A stretch of DNA of 11,003 bases from Kiritimatiellia bacterium (lineage in GTDB: Bacteria > Verrucomicrobiota > Kiritimatiellia > CAIQIC01 > Lenti-01). The stretch is from NCBI GenBank assembly GCA_018432565.1, contig JAHDSS010000418.1, forward strand, positions 1 through 11,003, written 5' to 3'. Position 1 is the first letter of the stretch. Every line of letters starts with the position of its first letter. Positions 1 through 5,481 of this stretch are shown here, one piece after another. Under the pieces are notes generated by a model that saw nothing but the letters and a program-made list of their open reading frames with translations, did no database searches and had not been told where the DNA came from. A program made the translations under genes and the position numbers.

Positions 1-32
1 AATAAAATACCGCGATTCAGTTGGCTGGCCCT

Positions 33-116
33 TTTGGAGTGCGCGGGCATGACCGCGCTTTCTCGGGCCGCGACATGTCGCGGCCCCAAAGCGGCGTCAT
101 GCCGCCGCACTCCAAA
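33..116. repeat. Nested inverted repeat (large cruciform or hairpin)
   Basis: Two 29-base arms, 33-61 and 88-116, are imperfect reverse complements. Both begin or end with TTTGGAGTGCG and its complement and contain a GGCATGAC-type core. Between them lies a perfect 22-base palindrome at 65-86, built around GCGACATGTCGC. The whole 84-base unit could fold as a long stem carrying a second stem. It lies in gene-free DNA, so a transcript role cannot be assigned. The regular build suggests a dispersed genomic repeat rather than a one-off terminator; no T-run follows on either strand. Confidence 0.75.
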
Positions 117-293
117 TCAAGTCAGTGAATCGGGGATGCGCTCCACTGCGCGTCTATTCGCCTTGACCGTTCCGGCGGCCGGCTATTACTCGATTGAAAA
201 CTGAAACTAGCAACCACAGATGCATTTTGAATGAGGAATTTAGGAGCCATGAGAAGGCAGCTATTGCCTTTCGCCTGCACCTTGGTTCTAACG

Positions 294-356
294 AAGGGGT
301 CAGTCCCATAATTTATAATTTTCTCTCCTCTGTGCCTCTGCGTCTCTGTGAGAACC
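294..356 (+). repeat. Dispersed repeat module, copy 1
   Basis: It starts with AAGGGGTCAGTCC, passes through CATAATTTATAATTTTCTC, and continues with a pyrimidine-rich run of CTCTGTGCCTCTGCGTCTCTGTG type, ending in AGAACC. The same order of blocks recurs at 371, 742 and 1626. The AT-rich core stands out against the surrounding GC-rich DNA. There is no coding potential. Confidence 0.8.
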
Positions 357-370
357 AAAAAGGTATCGAA

Positions 371-496
371 AAAAAAGTCAGTCCTATACTTTATAATTTT
401 CACCTCTGCGCCTCCACATCTCCGTGAGAACCGGGTTTCCTCTTGCGTTTCTGTTGCGCCCCCTGCGTCTTTTGCGGTCGATTCCTCCCTGCTGTT
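371..496 (+). repeat. Dispersed repeat module, copy 2 (extended form)
   Basis: Same block order as copy 1, with a diverged core (CTATACTTTATAATTTTC). After GAGAACC it continues with GGGTTTCCTCTTGCGTTTC, TGTTGCGCCCC, TGCGTC and ATTCCTCCC blocks, which are shared with the copy at 742-865. This shows that the element has at least two parts: a core found in all four copies and a 3' extension found in two. Confidence 0.75.
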
Positions 497-610
497 CCCT
501 CTCCTCCCCATCCGTACTACTATCCGCCAACTCCATCTTTTTGTGCACGTTTTGACGAGGCTATATTGATAAGCCTGAAACCGGGCAGGACAGAGCCTGC
601 CCCTCCAGGT

Positions 611-642
611 TTTCCTGTGTTCCTGTGTTTCCTGTTTTCCTG
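611..642 (+). repeat. Short tandem TTCCTGTG-like repeats
   Basis: Four imperfect units of eight to nine bases, of TTTCCTGTG or TTCCTGTG type, follow one another. On the other strand they read as CACAGGAAA units. They form low-complexity DNA within the gene-free region, with no sign of a function. Confidence 0.6.
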
Positions 643-699
643 CCTGGCTGTCCTCTTGGGTTCCGATTCTTTTGGTTGCGGCTCCGCCGTGCCGTGTCG

Positions 700-720
700 A
701 TCCGTGTCCATCCGTGGTTG
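700..720 (+). repeat. ATCCGTG-rich 21-base repeat, copy 1
   Basis: This 21-base unit is identical to 1712-1732. It is made of ATCCGTGTCC followed by ATCCGTGGTTG, that is, repeats with a ten-base period. It lies shortly upstream of the TATAATTTATAATTTC module here and shortly downstream of one at 1626, so the two repeat types travel near each other but not in fixed order. Confidence 0.75.
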
Positions 721-741
721 CCCCCCTCCCGACGAAGATGG

Positions 742-865
742 CGGTCCTATAATTTATAATTTCCTCTCCTCCGTGCCTCTGCGCCTCTGTGAGAACCGGG
801 TTTCCTCCTCTTGCGTTTCTGTTGCGCCCCTTGCGTCGTTTGCGTTCCATTCCTCCCGGCTGTTT
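742..865 (+). repeat. Dispersed repeat module, copy 3 (extended form)
   Basis: It contains GGTCCTATAATTTATAATTTC, then CTCCGTGCCTCTGCGCCTCTGTG, GAGAACCGGGTTTCC and the TTGCGTTTCTGTTGCGCCCC and ATTCCTCCC blocks also found in copy 2. It lacks the full GGGGTCAG head seen in copies 1 and 4. Confidence 0.75.
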
Positions 866-1022
866 TTCCCGCCGAAGGGGTCCTGTGATTCACTCTCCTC
901 AATCCTTGATGTCGCATTTCTGTCCGTCGGCTCTCAGCTTTGCCCTCTACAAGGTATCGGGTCCCTGAACGCTGACGGTGTGCCCGCAAACCCATCCCGG
1001 AAACCAATCGCCACATTGTCCC

Positions 1023-1051
1023 TTGTCGGTGTACCCCATCTGTGCTACATT
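1023..1051 (+). promoter_or_regulatory. Sigma70-like promoter of the toxin-antitoxin pair, with overlapping inverted repeat
   Basis: A -35 hexamer TTGTCG (1023-1028) and a -10 hexamer TACATT (1046-1051) are separated by exactly 17 bases, each matching consensus at four of six positions. The -10 box is flanked by an inverted repeat, GTGC (1042-1045) and GCAC (1052-1055). Antitoxins with ribbon-helix-helix folds repress their own promoters through such small inverted repeats, so this may be the operator. The promoter geometry is visible; the operator role is inference. Confidence 0.5.
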
Positions 1052-1064
1052 GCACTCAACGGAT

Positions 1065-1069
1065 GGAGG
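1065..1069 (+). promoter_or_regulatory. Shine-Dalgarno deciding the antitoxin start
   Basis: GGAGG lies five bases before the ATG at 1075. It selects that ATG over in-frame GTG 1042, ATG 1063 and ATG 1090. It is the clearest ribosome binding site in the window; the larger plus-strand genes lack one. Confidence 0.65.
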
Positions 1070-1074
1070 CAGAA

Positions 1075-1335
1075 ATGATCAAAACAGCCATGGTACGAGC
1101 CAGAATGGAGCCAGAATTAAAAACCCAGGCGGAGAATGTATTTCACCGGCTGGGGCTGAATGCCACGCAAGCGATCACCATATTCTATAAACAGGTTGAG
1201 CTTCGCGACGGGCTGCCGTTTGATGTCGTTGTCCCTACGCCGACGACAAAACGCACGTTTGCATCTTCCGAGGCCGGGCGTGATCTCGTCGTTTGCAAGG
1301 ATGCCGACGATATGTTCCGCAAACTTGGCATCTGA
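1075..1335 (+). CDS. dinJ: RelB/DinJ-family antitoxin
   Basis: An 86-residue protein of the RelB/DinJ antitoxin family, which binds and neutralises a cognate RelE/YafQ-type mRNA interferase and represses its own promoter. Residues 3-9 (KTAMVRA) fit the DNA-binding beta strand of a ribbon-helix-helix fold. They are followed by two helices (about 11-24 and 29-43) and the family signature GLPF at 46-49. The C-terminal half, about 50-86, would be the toxin-binding tail. The ATG at 1075 is chosen because GGAGG precedes it by five bases. The stop codon shares one base with the toxin start, so the two are translationally coupled. Base composition is more balanced and codons less C-ending than in the envelope genes downstream, which suggests separate acquisition. 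The family assignment is firm; the exact symbol is by similarity. Confidence 0.88.
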   Translation: MIKTAMVRARMEPELKTQAENVFHRLGLNATQAITIFYKQVELRDGLPFDVVVPTPTTKRTFASSEAGRDLVVCKDADDMFRKLGI

Positions 1336-1607
1336 TGTACACGCCCGTATATACCAAGCAATTTTCGAAAGACGTTAGACGCTGCCAGCGAAGAGGCAAG
1401 GACCTGGATAAATTTAAGCTGCTTGCTCGCACACTATTGTCGGGTCAGAACCCCGATGCGATCCATCGCGACCATAAACTATCGGGAACTTTAATTGGTC
1501 GGCGCGATTGCCACATTGAATCCGATTGGGTGCTGATCTACCGGATCGATGGCGACCGTCTCATCTTTGAAAGAACCGGAACGCATTCCGACTTGTTCAA
1601 GAAATGA
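1335..1607 (+). CDS. yafQ: YafQ-family mRNA interferase toxin
   Basis: A 90-residue toxin of the RelE/YafQ superfamily. These enzymes cut mRNA in the ribosomal A site and so arrest translation. The sequence lines up over its whole length with what I recall of E. coli YafQ. The expected catalytic residues are present as His47 (RDHKL), His60 (RDCHI), Asp64 (SDW), His84 and Phe88 (GTHSDLF), matching His50, His63, Asp67, His87 and Phe91 of YafQ. The toxin therefore looks intact. Its ATG overlaps the antitoxin TGA by one base, which decides the start against an upstream in-frame codon. It has no promoter of its own. Directly after the stop lie two tandem 13-base repeats and a dispersed repeat module. 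Confidence 0.92.
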   Translation: MYTPVYTKQFSKDVRRCQRRGKDLDKFKLLARTLLSGQNPDAIHRDHKLSGTLIGRRDCHIESDWVLIYRIDGDRLIFERTGTHSDLFKK

Positions 1608-1609
1608 AA

Positions 1610-1635
1610 ACAAAGGGGTCAGACAAAGGGGTCAG
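1610..1635 (+). repeat. Two tandem ACAAAGGGGTCAG units
   Basis: ACAAAGGGGTCAG occurs twice in direct contact (1610-1622 and 1623-1635), three bases after the toxin stop. The second unit is the head of the repeat module that follows. A doubled head could reflect insertion next to an existing copy or slippage. Confidence 0.75.
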
Positions 1636-1686
1636 TCCTATAATTTATAATTTTCTCCTCCGTGCCTCTGCGTCTCTGTGAAAACC
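1626..1686 (+). repeat. Dispersed repeat module, copy 4
   Basis: AAGGGGTCAGTCC, then TATAATTTATAATTTTC, TCCTCCGTGCCTCTGCGTCTCTGTG-type sequence and AAAACC. It is closest to copy 1 at 294-356. Together with the copies at 294, 371 and 742 it brackets the toxin-antitoxin pair. Confidence 0.8.
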
Positions 1687-1711
1687 AGCTTTTCCCCTCC
1701 CATCCGTGTGA

Positions 1712-1732
1712 ATCCGTGTCCATCCGTGGTTG
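1712..1732 (+). repeat. ATCCGTG-rich 21-base repeat, copy 2
   Basis: Identical over 21 bases to 700-720, and preceded here by one more ATCCGTGTGA unit (1702-1711). This gives three units with a ten-base period. It is non-coding. Confidence 0.75.
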
Positions 1733-1820
1733 GCTCGCCCCCCCTGGCATTCTTTGCGCCCTTGGCGAGAATCCTGCCCGGTTCTCTCCCCGCCTGCCCC
1801 GCCCCCCCTCATCCCCGTGA

Positions 1821-1849
1821 TGGACGCCGGCCCGTTCCCGGGCTAGACT
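1821..1849 (+). promoter_or_regulatory. Promoter of the VanZ-like gene, leaderless geometry
   Basis: TGGACG (1821-1826) and TAGACT (1844-1849) are separated by 17 bases, each matching the sigma70 consensus at four of six positions. The -10 hexamer ends six bases before the ATG at 1856, so transcription would begin at or beside the A of the start codon. The bases between are GCCCCC, with no ribosome binding site. A leaderless mRNA is inferred. Confidence 0.5.
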
Positions 1850-1855
1850 GCCCCC

Positions 1856-3097
1856 ATGCTCTTCAGCGATGCGCCGCGTGAAAAAGAATCCACCGCCTGG
1901 GGGCGGGTCGCCGCCTGGACGGCCTTCATCTACCTCACCATTCCGCTCGCGCGCGCCATCCAGGAAATCGTCCGCGAACGCGCCGGCAAGGAAGTCTTTC
2001 TGTGGATTACCTACCTGGCCTTTGCGGCGGCCGCCGCTGTCCTCCTCCGCGCCCGGCTTCGCCGCCGCTGGACCGCCCGCCCGTCGCAGCTCGCCGTCCT
2101 GGGCGCCATCGGCGCGCTCTTTTGCCGGCTCGTGTGGTCCCTGCGCGCCAACCCCGAAGAAGCCTTCCATTTCGTCCAATACGGCGTTCTCTCGCTCCTG
2201 CTGTTCCGCGCCTTCTCCCACCGCCTGCGCGATCCGTCCATCTACCTCGCCGCCGCGCTGGCCGGCGCCGCCCTCGGCATCCTCGACGAACTGATCCAAT
2301 GGGTCGTGCCCCGGCGCTACTTCGACTACCGCGACATCTGGATCAACGCCCAGGCCGTCGGCCTGGTGCAGATCGCCCTCGCCGCCGGCATCCGCCCCGC
2401 CCGGATCCGCGGCCGTCTCTCCCCGGCCGGCTTCCGCACCGCCTGCCGCCTCGCCATTCTCAACCTCCTGCTCCTGCTGTTCTGCGTCAACAACACCCCG
2501 CGCCTCCAGGACGCCTACGCCCGCCTCTTTCCCGCCGCCCGCCGCCTCGACCACCTTACCGCCGAATACGGCTATCGCATCGAAGCCCCCGGCACCGGCA
2601 TCTTTTTCTCCCGCCTGCCGCCCGATGAACTCCGGCGCATCGACCGCGAAGAAGGCGCCCGCGCCGGCGCGCTCCTCCGGTCCCGCGCCCTCACCGAACC
2701 GCAGTACTTCCGCTTTCTGAAAGAGCAGCCCGCCCACCGCGACCCGCTCGCGGTCGAGGCCCGCATCCACCTGTTTCGCCGTGACCGCCACGCCGCCGCC
2801 GCCCGCGATCCGCAAACCCCCGACAGCCTGCGCTTCTATGCCCATGTCGCCCACAGCGAAAACCGGATCCTCGAAACCCATTTTTCCCATACCCTCCGCC
2901 ACTCCCCGTTCCAATGGCCCGAGGAACGCGCCCGGCTCATGGAACGCCTGGCGCAGCCGCCCGCCCTCTACGTCAGCCCGGTCAGCCGCCACCTGATCAC
3001 CCGCTTCACCCAGCGCCAGGTCTCGGCCCTGCTTCTGGCGCTGCTGCTGGCGGCCGCCGCCGCCGATCGCATCGCCGCCCGAAGGAGCCCCGCATGA
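1856..3097 (+). CDS. VanZ-like membrane protein with C-terminal extracytoplasmic domain
   Basis: A 413-residue integral membrane protein. Residues about 15-180 match the VanZ-like family: several membrane helices (about 19-38, 47-65, 78-95, 106-120, 128-148, 160-178), a conserved EEAFHF..YG segment at 101-110, GILDELIQ at 141-148, and RR..DYRD..IN across 153-164. VanZ itself gives low-level teicoplanin resistance in enterococci; the family's chemistry is unknown. After another helix (196-212) comes a soluble stretch of about 175 residues (213-387), then a final helix (388-405). This part is not in ordinary VanZ proteins and I do not recognise it. Its two flanking helices suggest it faces outside. 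The start follows a promoter with no leader. The stop overlaps the next gene's ATG (ATGA), so the two are coupled. Confidence 0.8.
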   Translation: MLFSDAPREKESTAWGRVAAWTAFIYLTIPLARAIQEIVRERAGKEVFLWITYLAFAAAAAVLLRARLRRRWTARPSQLAVLGAIGALFCRLVWSLRANPEEAFHFVQYGVLSLLLFRAFSHRLRDPSIYLAAALAGAALGILDELIQWVVPRRYFDYRDIWINAQAVGLVQIALAAGIRPARIRGRLSPAGFRTACRLAILNLLLLLFCVNNTPRLQDAYARLFPAARRLDHLTAEYGYRIEAPGTGIFFSRLPPDELRRIDREEGARAGALLRSRALTEPQYFRFLKEQPAHRDPLAVEARIHLFRRDRHAAAARDPQTPDSLRFYAHVAHSENRILETHFSHTLRHSPFQWPEERARLMERLAQPPALYVSPVSRHLITRFTQRQVSALLLALLLAAAAADRIAARRSPA

Positions 3098-4014
3098 AAT
3101 CCCGCCCCGCCGCCGTCACGCTGCTTCTGTCGGGCCTGGCCGCCATTCTCGCCGCCTGCTCCCGGCCCCCCGCCCTGCCTCCTCAACCCCTCCGGGTGGT
3201 CTTTTTTTCCGACATCCATACCCGCACCGAATGGGACACCCCCGAAGCCCTGCGCATGGCCGCCGATGCCATCAACGCCCGGCAGGCCGATCTCATTCTC
3301 TGCGGCGGCGACATGATCACCGACGGCTACATCGCCACCCCCGAATCCGCCGCCCCGCGCTGGCAAGCCTACCGCGCCTTCCATGACGCCATACGCCCCG
3401 AACCCGTTTCCGCCATCGGCAACCACGACCTGGTCGGCGTCGAACCCGCCAACGGCTCCCCACCCGCCGATGATCCCCGCGCCGACGTGCGGAAATGGAT
3501 GAACCTCTCCCGCACCTACCGCTCGTTCGATCGCAGCGGCTACCACTTCATTTTGCTCGACGGCATCGACATCACCCGCGACGACCTGAAATACCGCGGC
3601 TTCATCGGCCCCGATCAGATGGCCTGGCTGCGCGCCGATCTGGCGCAGGTGCCCGCCGACACCCCCATCGTCGTCGTGACCCACCTCCCGCTCCTCACCC
3701 GATTCTACCGCAACGCCAACGGCCAGGTCATCGCCCCTCCCCCCAACCGCGCCATCCTCAACCACCGCGAAGTCCTCGACGCCTTCGCCGGCCACCGCCT
3801 GCTGGCCGTCCTGCAGGGTCACCTCCACGTCCACGAGCGGTTTGAACACAACGGCACCACGTTCCTCACCGGCGGCGCCGTCTGCGGCATGTGGTGGCGC
3901 GGCAGCTGGCACGGCACCCCCGAAGGCTTCCTGGTCCTCACCCTCTACCCCGACCGCGTCGAATCCGAATATGTCTCCTACGGCTGGCAGTCCCGCCGCC
4001 CCGCGAACCGCTAG
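3094..4014 (+). CDS. Calcineurin-like metallophosphoesterase lipoprotein
   Basis: A 306-residue protein that starts with a lipoprotein signal peptide: hydrophobic residues 8-20, lipobox LAAC at 19-22, lipidation at Cys22. It is therefore anchored in an envelope membrane. The rest is a complete calcineurin-like phosphoesterase domain with all metal-binding blocks in order: D40-x-H42, GGD (71-73), GNHD (109-112), TH (196-197) and GHLH (242-245). Two divalent metals would be held by Asp40, His42, Asp73, Asn110, His197, His243 and His245. Substrates in this family include cyclic nucleotides, phosphomonoesters and lipid pyrophosphates; the sequence does not decide which. The ATG at 3094 overlaps the VanZ-like stop, so both products come from one mRNA and may act on the same envelope substrate. 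An open frame extends upstream, but the lipobox fixes the start. Confidence 0.9.
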   Translation: MKSRPAAVTLLLSGLAAILAACSRPPALPPQPLRVVFFSDIHTRTEWDTPEALRMAADAINARQADLILCGGDMITDGYIATPESAAPRWQAYRAFHDAIRPEPVSAIGNHDLVGVEPANGSPPADDPRADVRKWMNLSRTYRSFDRSGYHFILLDGIDITRDDLKYRGFIGPDQMAWLRADLAQVPADTPIVVVTHLPLLTRFYRNANGQVIAPPPNRAILNHREVLDAFAGHRLLAVLQGHLHVHERFEHNGTTFLTGGAVCGMWWRGSWHGTPEGFLVLTLYPDRVESEYVSYGWQSRRPANR

Positions 4015-4048
4015 CCCCCCCCTCCTCGTTCCCTCCCTATCCCCGGGC

Positions 4049-4077
4049 TTGACCCGCCGCCCGGGTTGCAGGACAGT
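4049..4077 (+). promoter_or_regulatory. Promoter of the SGNH hydrolase gene, leaderless geometry
   Basis: TTGACC (4049-4054, five of six to consensus) and GACAGT (4072-4077, three of six) are separated by 17 bases. The hexamer ends six bases before ATG 4084, the same geometry as upstream of the VanZ-like gene. The intervening TTCCCC is not a ribosome binding site. Confidence 0.45.
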
Positions 4078-4083
4078 TTCCCC

Positions 4084-5196
4084 ATGCGCCGCCTGCTTGT
4101 CCTCATCCTCTTCGGAGCCGTCATGACCGCTTCCGCCTCCCCCCCCCTGCGCGTCGCCTGCGTCGGCGACAGCATCACCTACGGCGACCGCCTCGACGAC
4201 CGCCTCCGCGACGCCTATCCCGCCGTCCTGAACCGCCTCGCCAACGGCCGCTTCGTCGCCGGCAATTTCGGCGTCAACGGCGCCACCGCCATCGCCGGCA
4301 TCCCCTTCCGCTCCTGGTCCGCCACCCAGGCCTGCCGCGACGCCATGGCCTTCCACCCCGATGTCGTCGTCATCATGCTCGGCATCAATGACCTCGCCTT
4401 CCCCGATCTTCACAACCGCTACCCCCGCGATCTCCGCCGCCTCGTCGAACGCTTCCAGGCCCTGCCCTCCGCCCCGCGCCTCTTCCTCTGCACCCTGACC
4501 CCCGTGGCCGCCGATGCCCCCGACGCCCCCGTCAACCGGACCATCCGCGGCACCCTCAACCCCGCCATCCGGGCCGTGGCCGCCCAGACCGGCGCCGGCG
4601 TCATTGATATCTCTCCGGTTTTCGACGACCGCTTCCACCTCTTTCCCGACGGCCTGCACCCCGACCCCGAAGGCGCCGAACTCATCGCCCAAACCATCCT
4701 GCAGGCCCTGGATTCCGCCGCCGCGCCGAATGAATCCCTCCCCCCGGCCCCTGTCTCCGGCCCCCCCTCTGAATCCATCCGCCGCGAAGCCCGGGCCGCC
4801 CGCTTCCGCGCCGAACTCTGGCTCCGCGACCACCCCGCCCCGGAACCGCCCCCCCGGCCCTCCCCGCCGGAAACGGCACACCCTCCCAAGCGCCCCGAAG
4901 ACGTCGCCGCCCTGCTGCCCCTGCTCGAAGGCACCGTGCCCGCCGGCATCCCCGATCTGTTCTGCGCCTGTGCCGAACTCGCCGACGCCCTCGCCCGCAT
5001 CGGCCAGGACACCGTGTTCCTCGACGACTCCCGCCCCGTCGCCTGGCGCGAAGCCCTCCTCCACCAGCTCGTCCAGCGCCAGCGCATCGATTCCCGCGGA
5101 CGCGGATTCTGGGGCGACGGCGACGATGCCGCCGACCGGGCCCGCGCCACCGCCTGCGCCCTCCGGGCCCTCGAAGCCGCCGGCATCGGTCCGTAA
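4084..5196 (+). CDS. Secreted SGNH/GDSL hydrolase with C-terminal toroid-like segment
   Basis: A 370-residue protein with a signal peptide at about 1-19 (cleavage probably near Ala18). The SGNH fold spans about 22-213: GDSIT with nucleophile Ser30, oxyanion-hole residues Gly63 (NFGVNG) and Asn102 (GIND), and the catalytic pair Asp189 and His192 (DGLHP). The closest groups are sialate O-acetylesterase or lysophospholipase L1-like lipases, so removal of acyl groups from envelope or dietary glycans or lipids is likely. A proline-rich linker (about 220-275) leads to a helical tail. There, ADALARIGQD, AWREALLHQLVQRQ and FWGDGDDA..RARATACALRALEA (342 onward) resemble one turn of prenyltransferase/squalene-cyclase alpha-alpha toroid repeats. 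ATG 4084 is preferred over the in-frame TTG 4066 because of the signal peptide and promoter. Confidence 0.85.
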   Translation: MRRLLVLILFGAVMTASASPPLRVACVGDSITYGDRLDDRLRDAYPAVLNRLANGRFVAGNFGVNGATAIAGIPFRSWSATQACRDAMAFHPDVVVIMLGINDLAFPDLHNRYPRDLRRLVERFQALPSAPRLFLCTLTPVAADAPDAPVNRTIRGTLNPAIRAVAAQTGAGVIDISPVFDDRFHLFPDGLHPDPEGAELIAQTILQALDSAAAPNESLPPAPVSGPPSESIRREARAARFRAELWLRDHPAPEPPPRPSPPETAHPPKRPEDVAALLPLLEGTVPAGIPDLFCACAELADALARIGQDTVFLDDSRPVAWREALLHQLVQRQRIDSRGRGFWGDGDDAADRARATACALRALEAAGIGP

Positions 5197-5200
5197 AAAT

Positions 5201-5218
5201 CGCTTCGCTTGCGGAGCG
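5201..5218. repeat. Hairpin just after the SGNH gene
   Basis: CGCTTCGC and GCGGAGCG, separated by TT, pair over eight positions with one G-U wobble. The run of five A's just before it means that a minus-strand transcript would read GC hairpin then UUUUU, which is intrinsic-terminator form. On the plus strand, the direction of the neighbouring genes, no U-run follows. Its role is unclear. Confidence 0.45.
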
Positions 5219-5290
5219 GGCCGCCCCGCGAACGCGTACGAGGAAAAGGAGTGTATCTGCGATTAGGTGTCGCCAGAATTGGCCCCCGTA

Positions 5291-5311
5291 GCGCGGGGCT
5301 CCGTCCCGCGC
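5291..5311. repeat. GC-rich hairpin between SGNH and glycosyltransferase genes
   Basis: GCGCGGG (5291-5297) and CCCGCGC (5305-5311) are perfect arms around a seven-base loop, GCTCCGT. No clear T-run follows, only GGTTCCTTT. It could weakly terminate the SGNH transcript 95 bases upstream, or be another dispersed palindrome. Confidence 0.45.
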
Positions 5312-5369
5312 GGTTCCTTTCAATCGCACGCGACAGGAGCCGCGTGCCACGAAGACAAGCCGTTACCTT

Positions 5370-5388
5370 CTTCTGACGCCCTTCTGAC
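5370..5388 (+). repeat. Direct repeat CTTCTGAC with 11-base period
   Basis: CTTCTGAC occurs at 5370-5377 and 5381-5388, about 95 bases before the glycosyltransferase start. Direct half-sites 11 bases apart are typical of OmpR/PhoB-type regulators, but two short copies can arise by chance. Confidence 0.3.
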
Positions 5389-5469
5389 ACTACGGGTGCA
5401 CCAAATCACAGATGCGCCCGAGGGAAAGCCCCGCCGTGCTTTTGGCTGGTGTCCGGCTGCGCCCTGCGG

Positions 5470-5475
5470 CAGGAT
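5470..5475 (+). promoter_or_regulatory. Possible -10 element of the glycosyltransferase gene
   Basis: CAGGAT ends six bases before ATG 5482, the spacing seen at the VanZ-like and SGNH genes, and is again followed by a C-run (GCCCCC). A good -35 is missing at 17 bases (TGGTGT). TTGGCT lies at 5442-5447, but the spacer would be 22. This is therefore weaker than the other two. Confidence 0.25.
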
Positions 5476-5481
5476 GCCCCC

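Larger units (their letters stand above)
117..1022. other. Gene-free, repeat-rich intergenic region
   Basis: About 900 bases without a credible gene. Open frames cross it on both strands, but they encode arginine- and glutamine-rich strings produced by the repeats, and the same peptide fragments recur wherever a repeat recurs. The stretch holds three copies of a TATAATTTATAATTTTC-type module (294-356, 371-496, 742-865), one copy of a 21-base ATCCGTG-rich unit (700-720), and a run of TTCCTGTG-like repeats (611-642). The remaining parts (117-290, 497-605, 866-1022) show no recognisable gene or RNA. No tRNA or rRNA was seen. Confidence 0.7.

Noticed and set aside
122..1078. Open frames of 60 to 240 codons in the gene-free region
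   Set aside because: Their sequence comes from the dispersed repeats, with the same peptide strings recurring at each copy, and none has a start signal.
1619..2992. Long minus-strand open frame antisense to the VanZ-like gene
   Set aside because: Its product is a glycine/alanine/glutamate-rich string without family motifs, a normal shadow of C-ending codons in GC-rich DNA. The plus strand here has a clear VanZ core.
2914..3093. Longer N-terminus for the phosphoesterase
   Set aside because: The frame is open upstream, but this would bury the lipoprotein signal peptide. The ATG at 3094 gives an exact lipobox and the coupled ATGA overlap.
2968..5064. 698-codon minus-strand open frame
   Set aside because: It runs antisense through two genes with intact catalytic motifs, has a Gly/Ala/Asp/Val composition and contains no recognisable domain.
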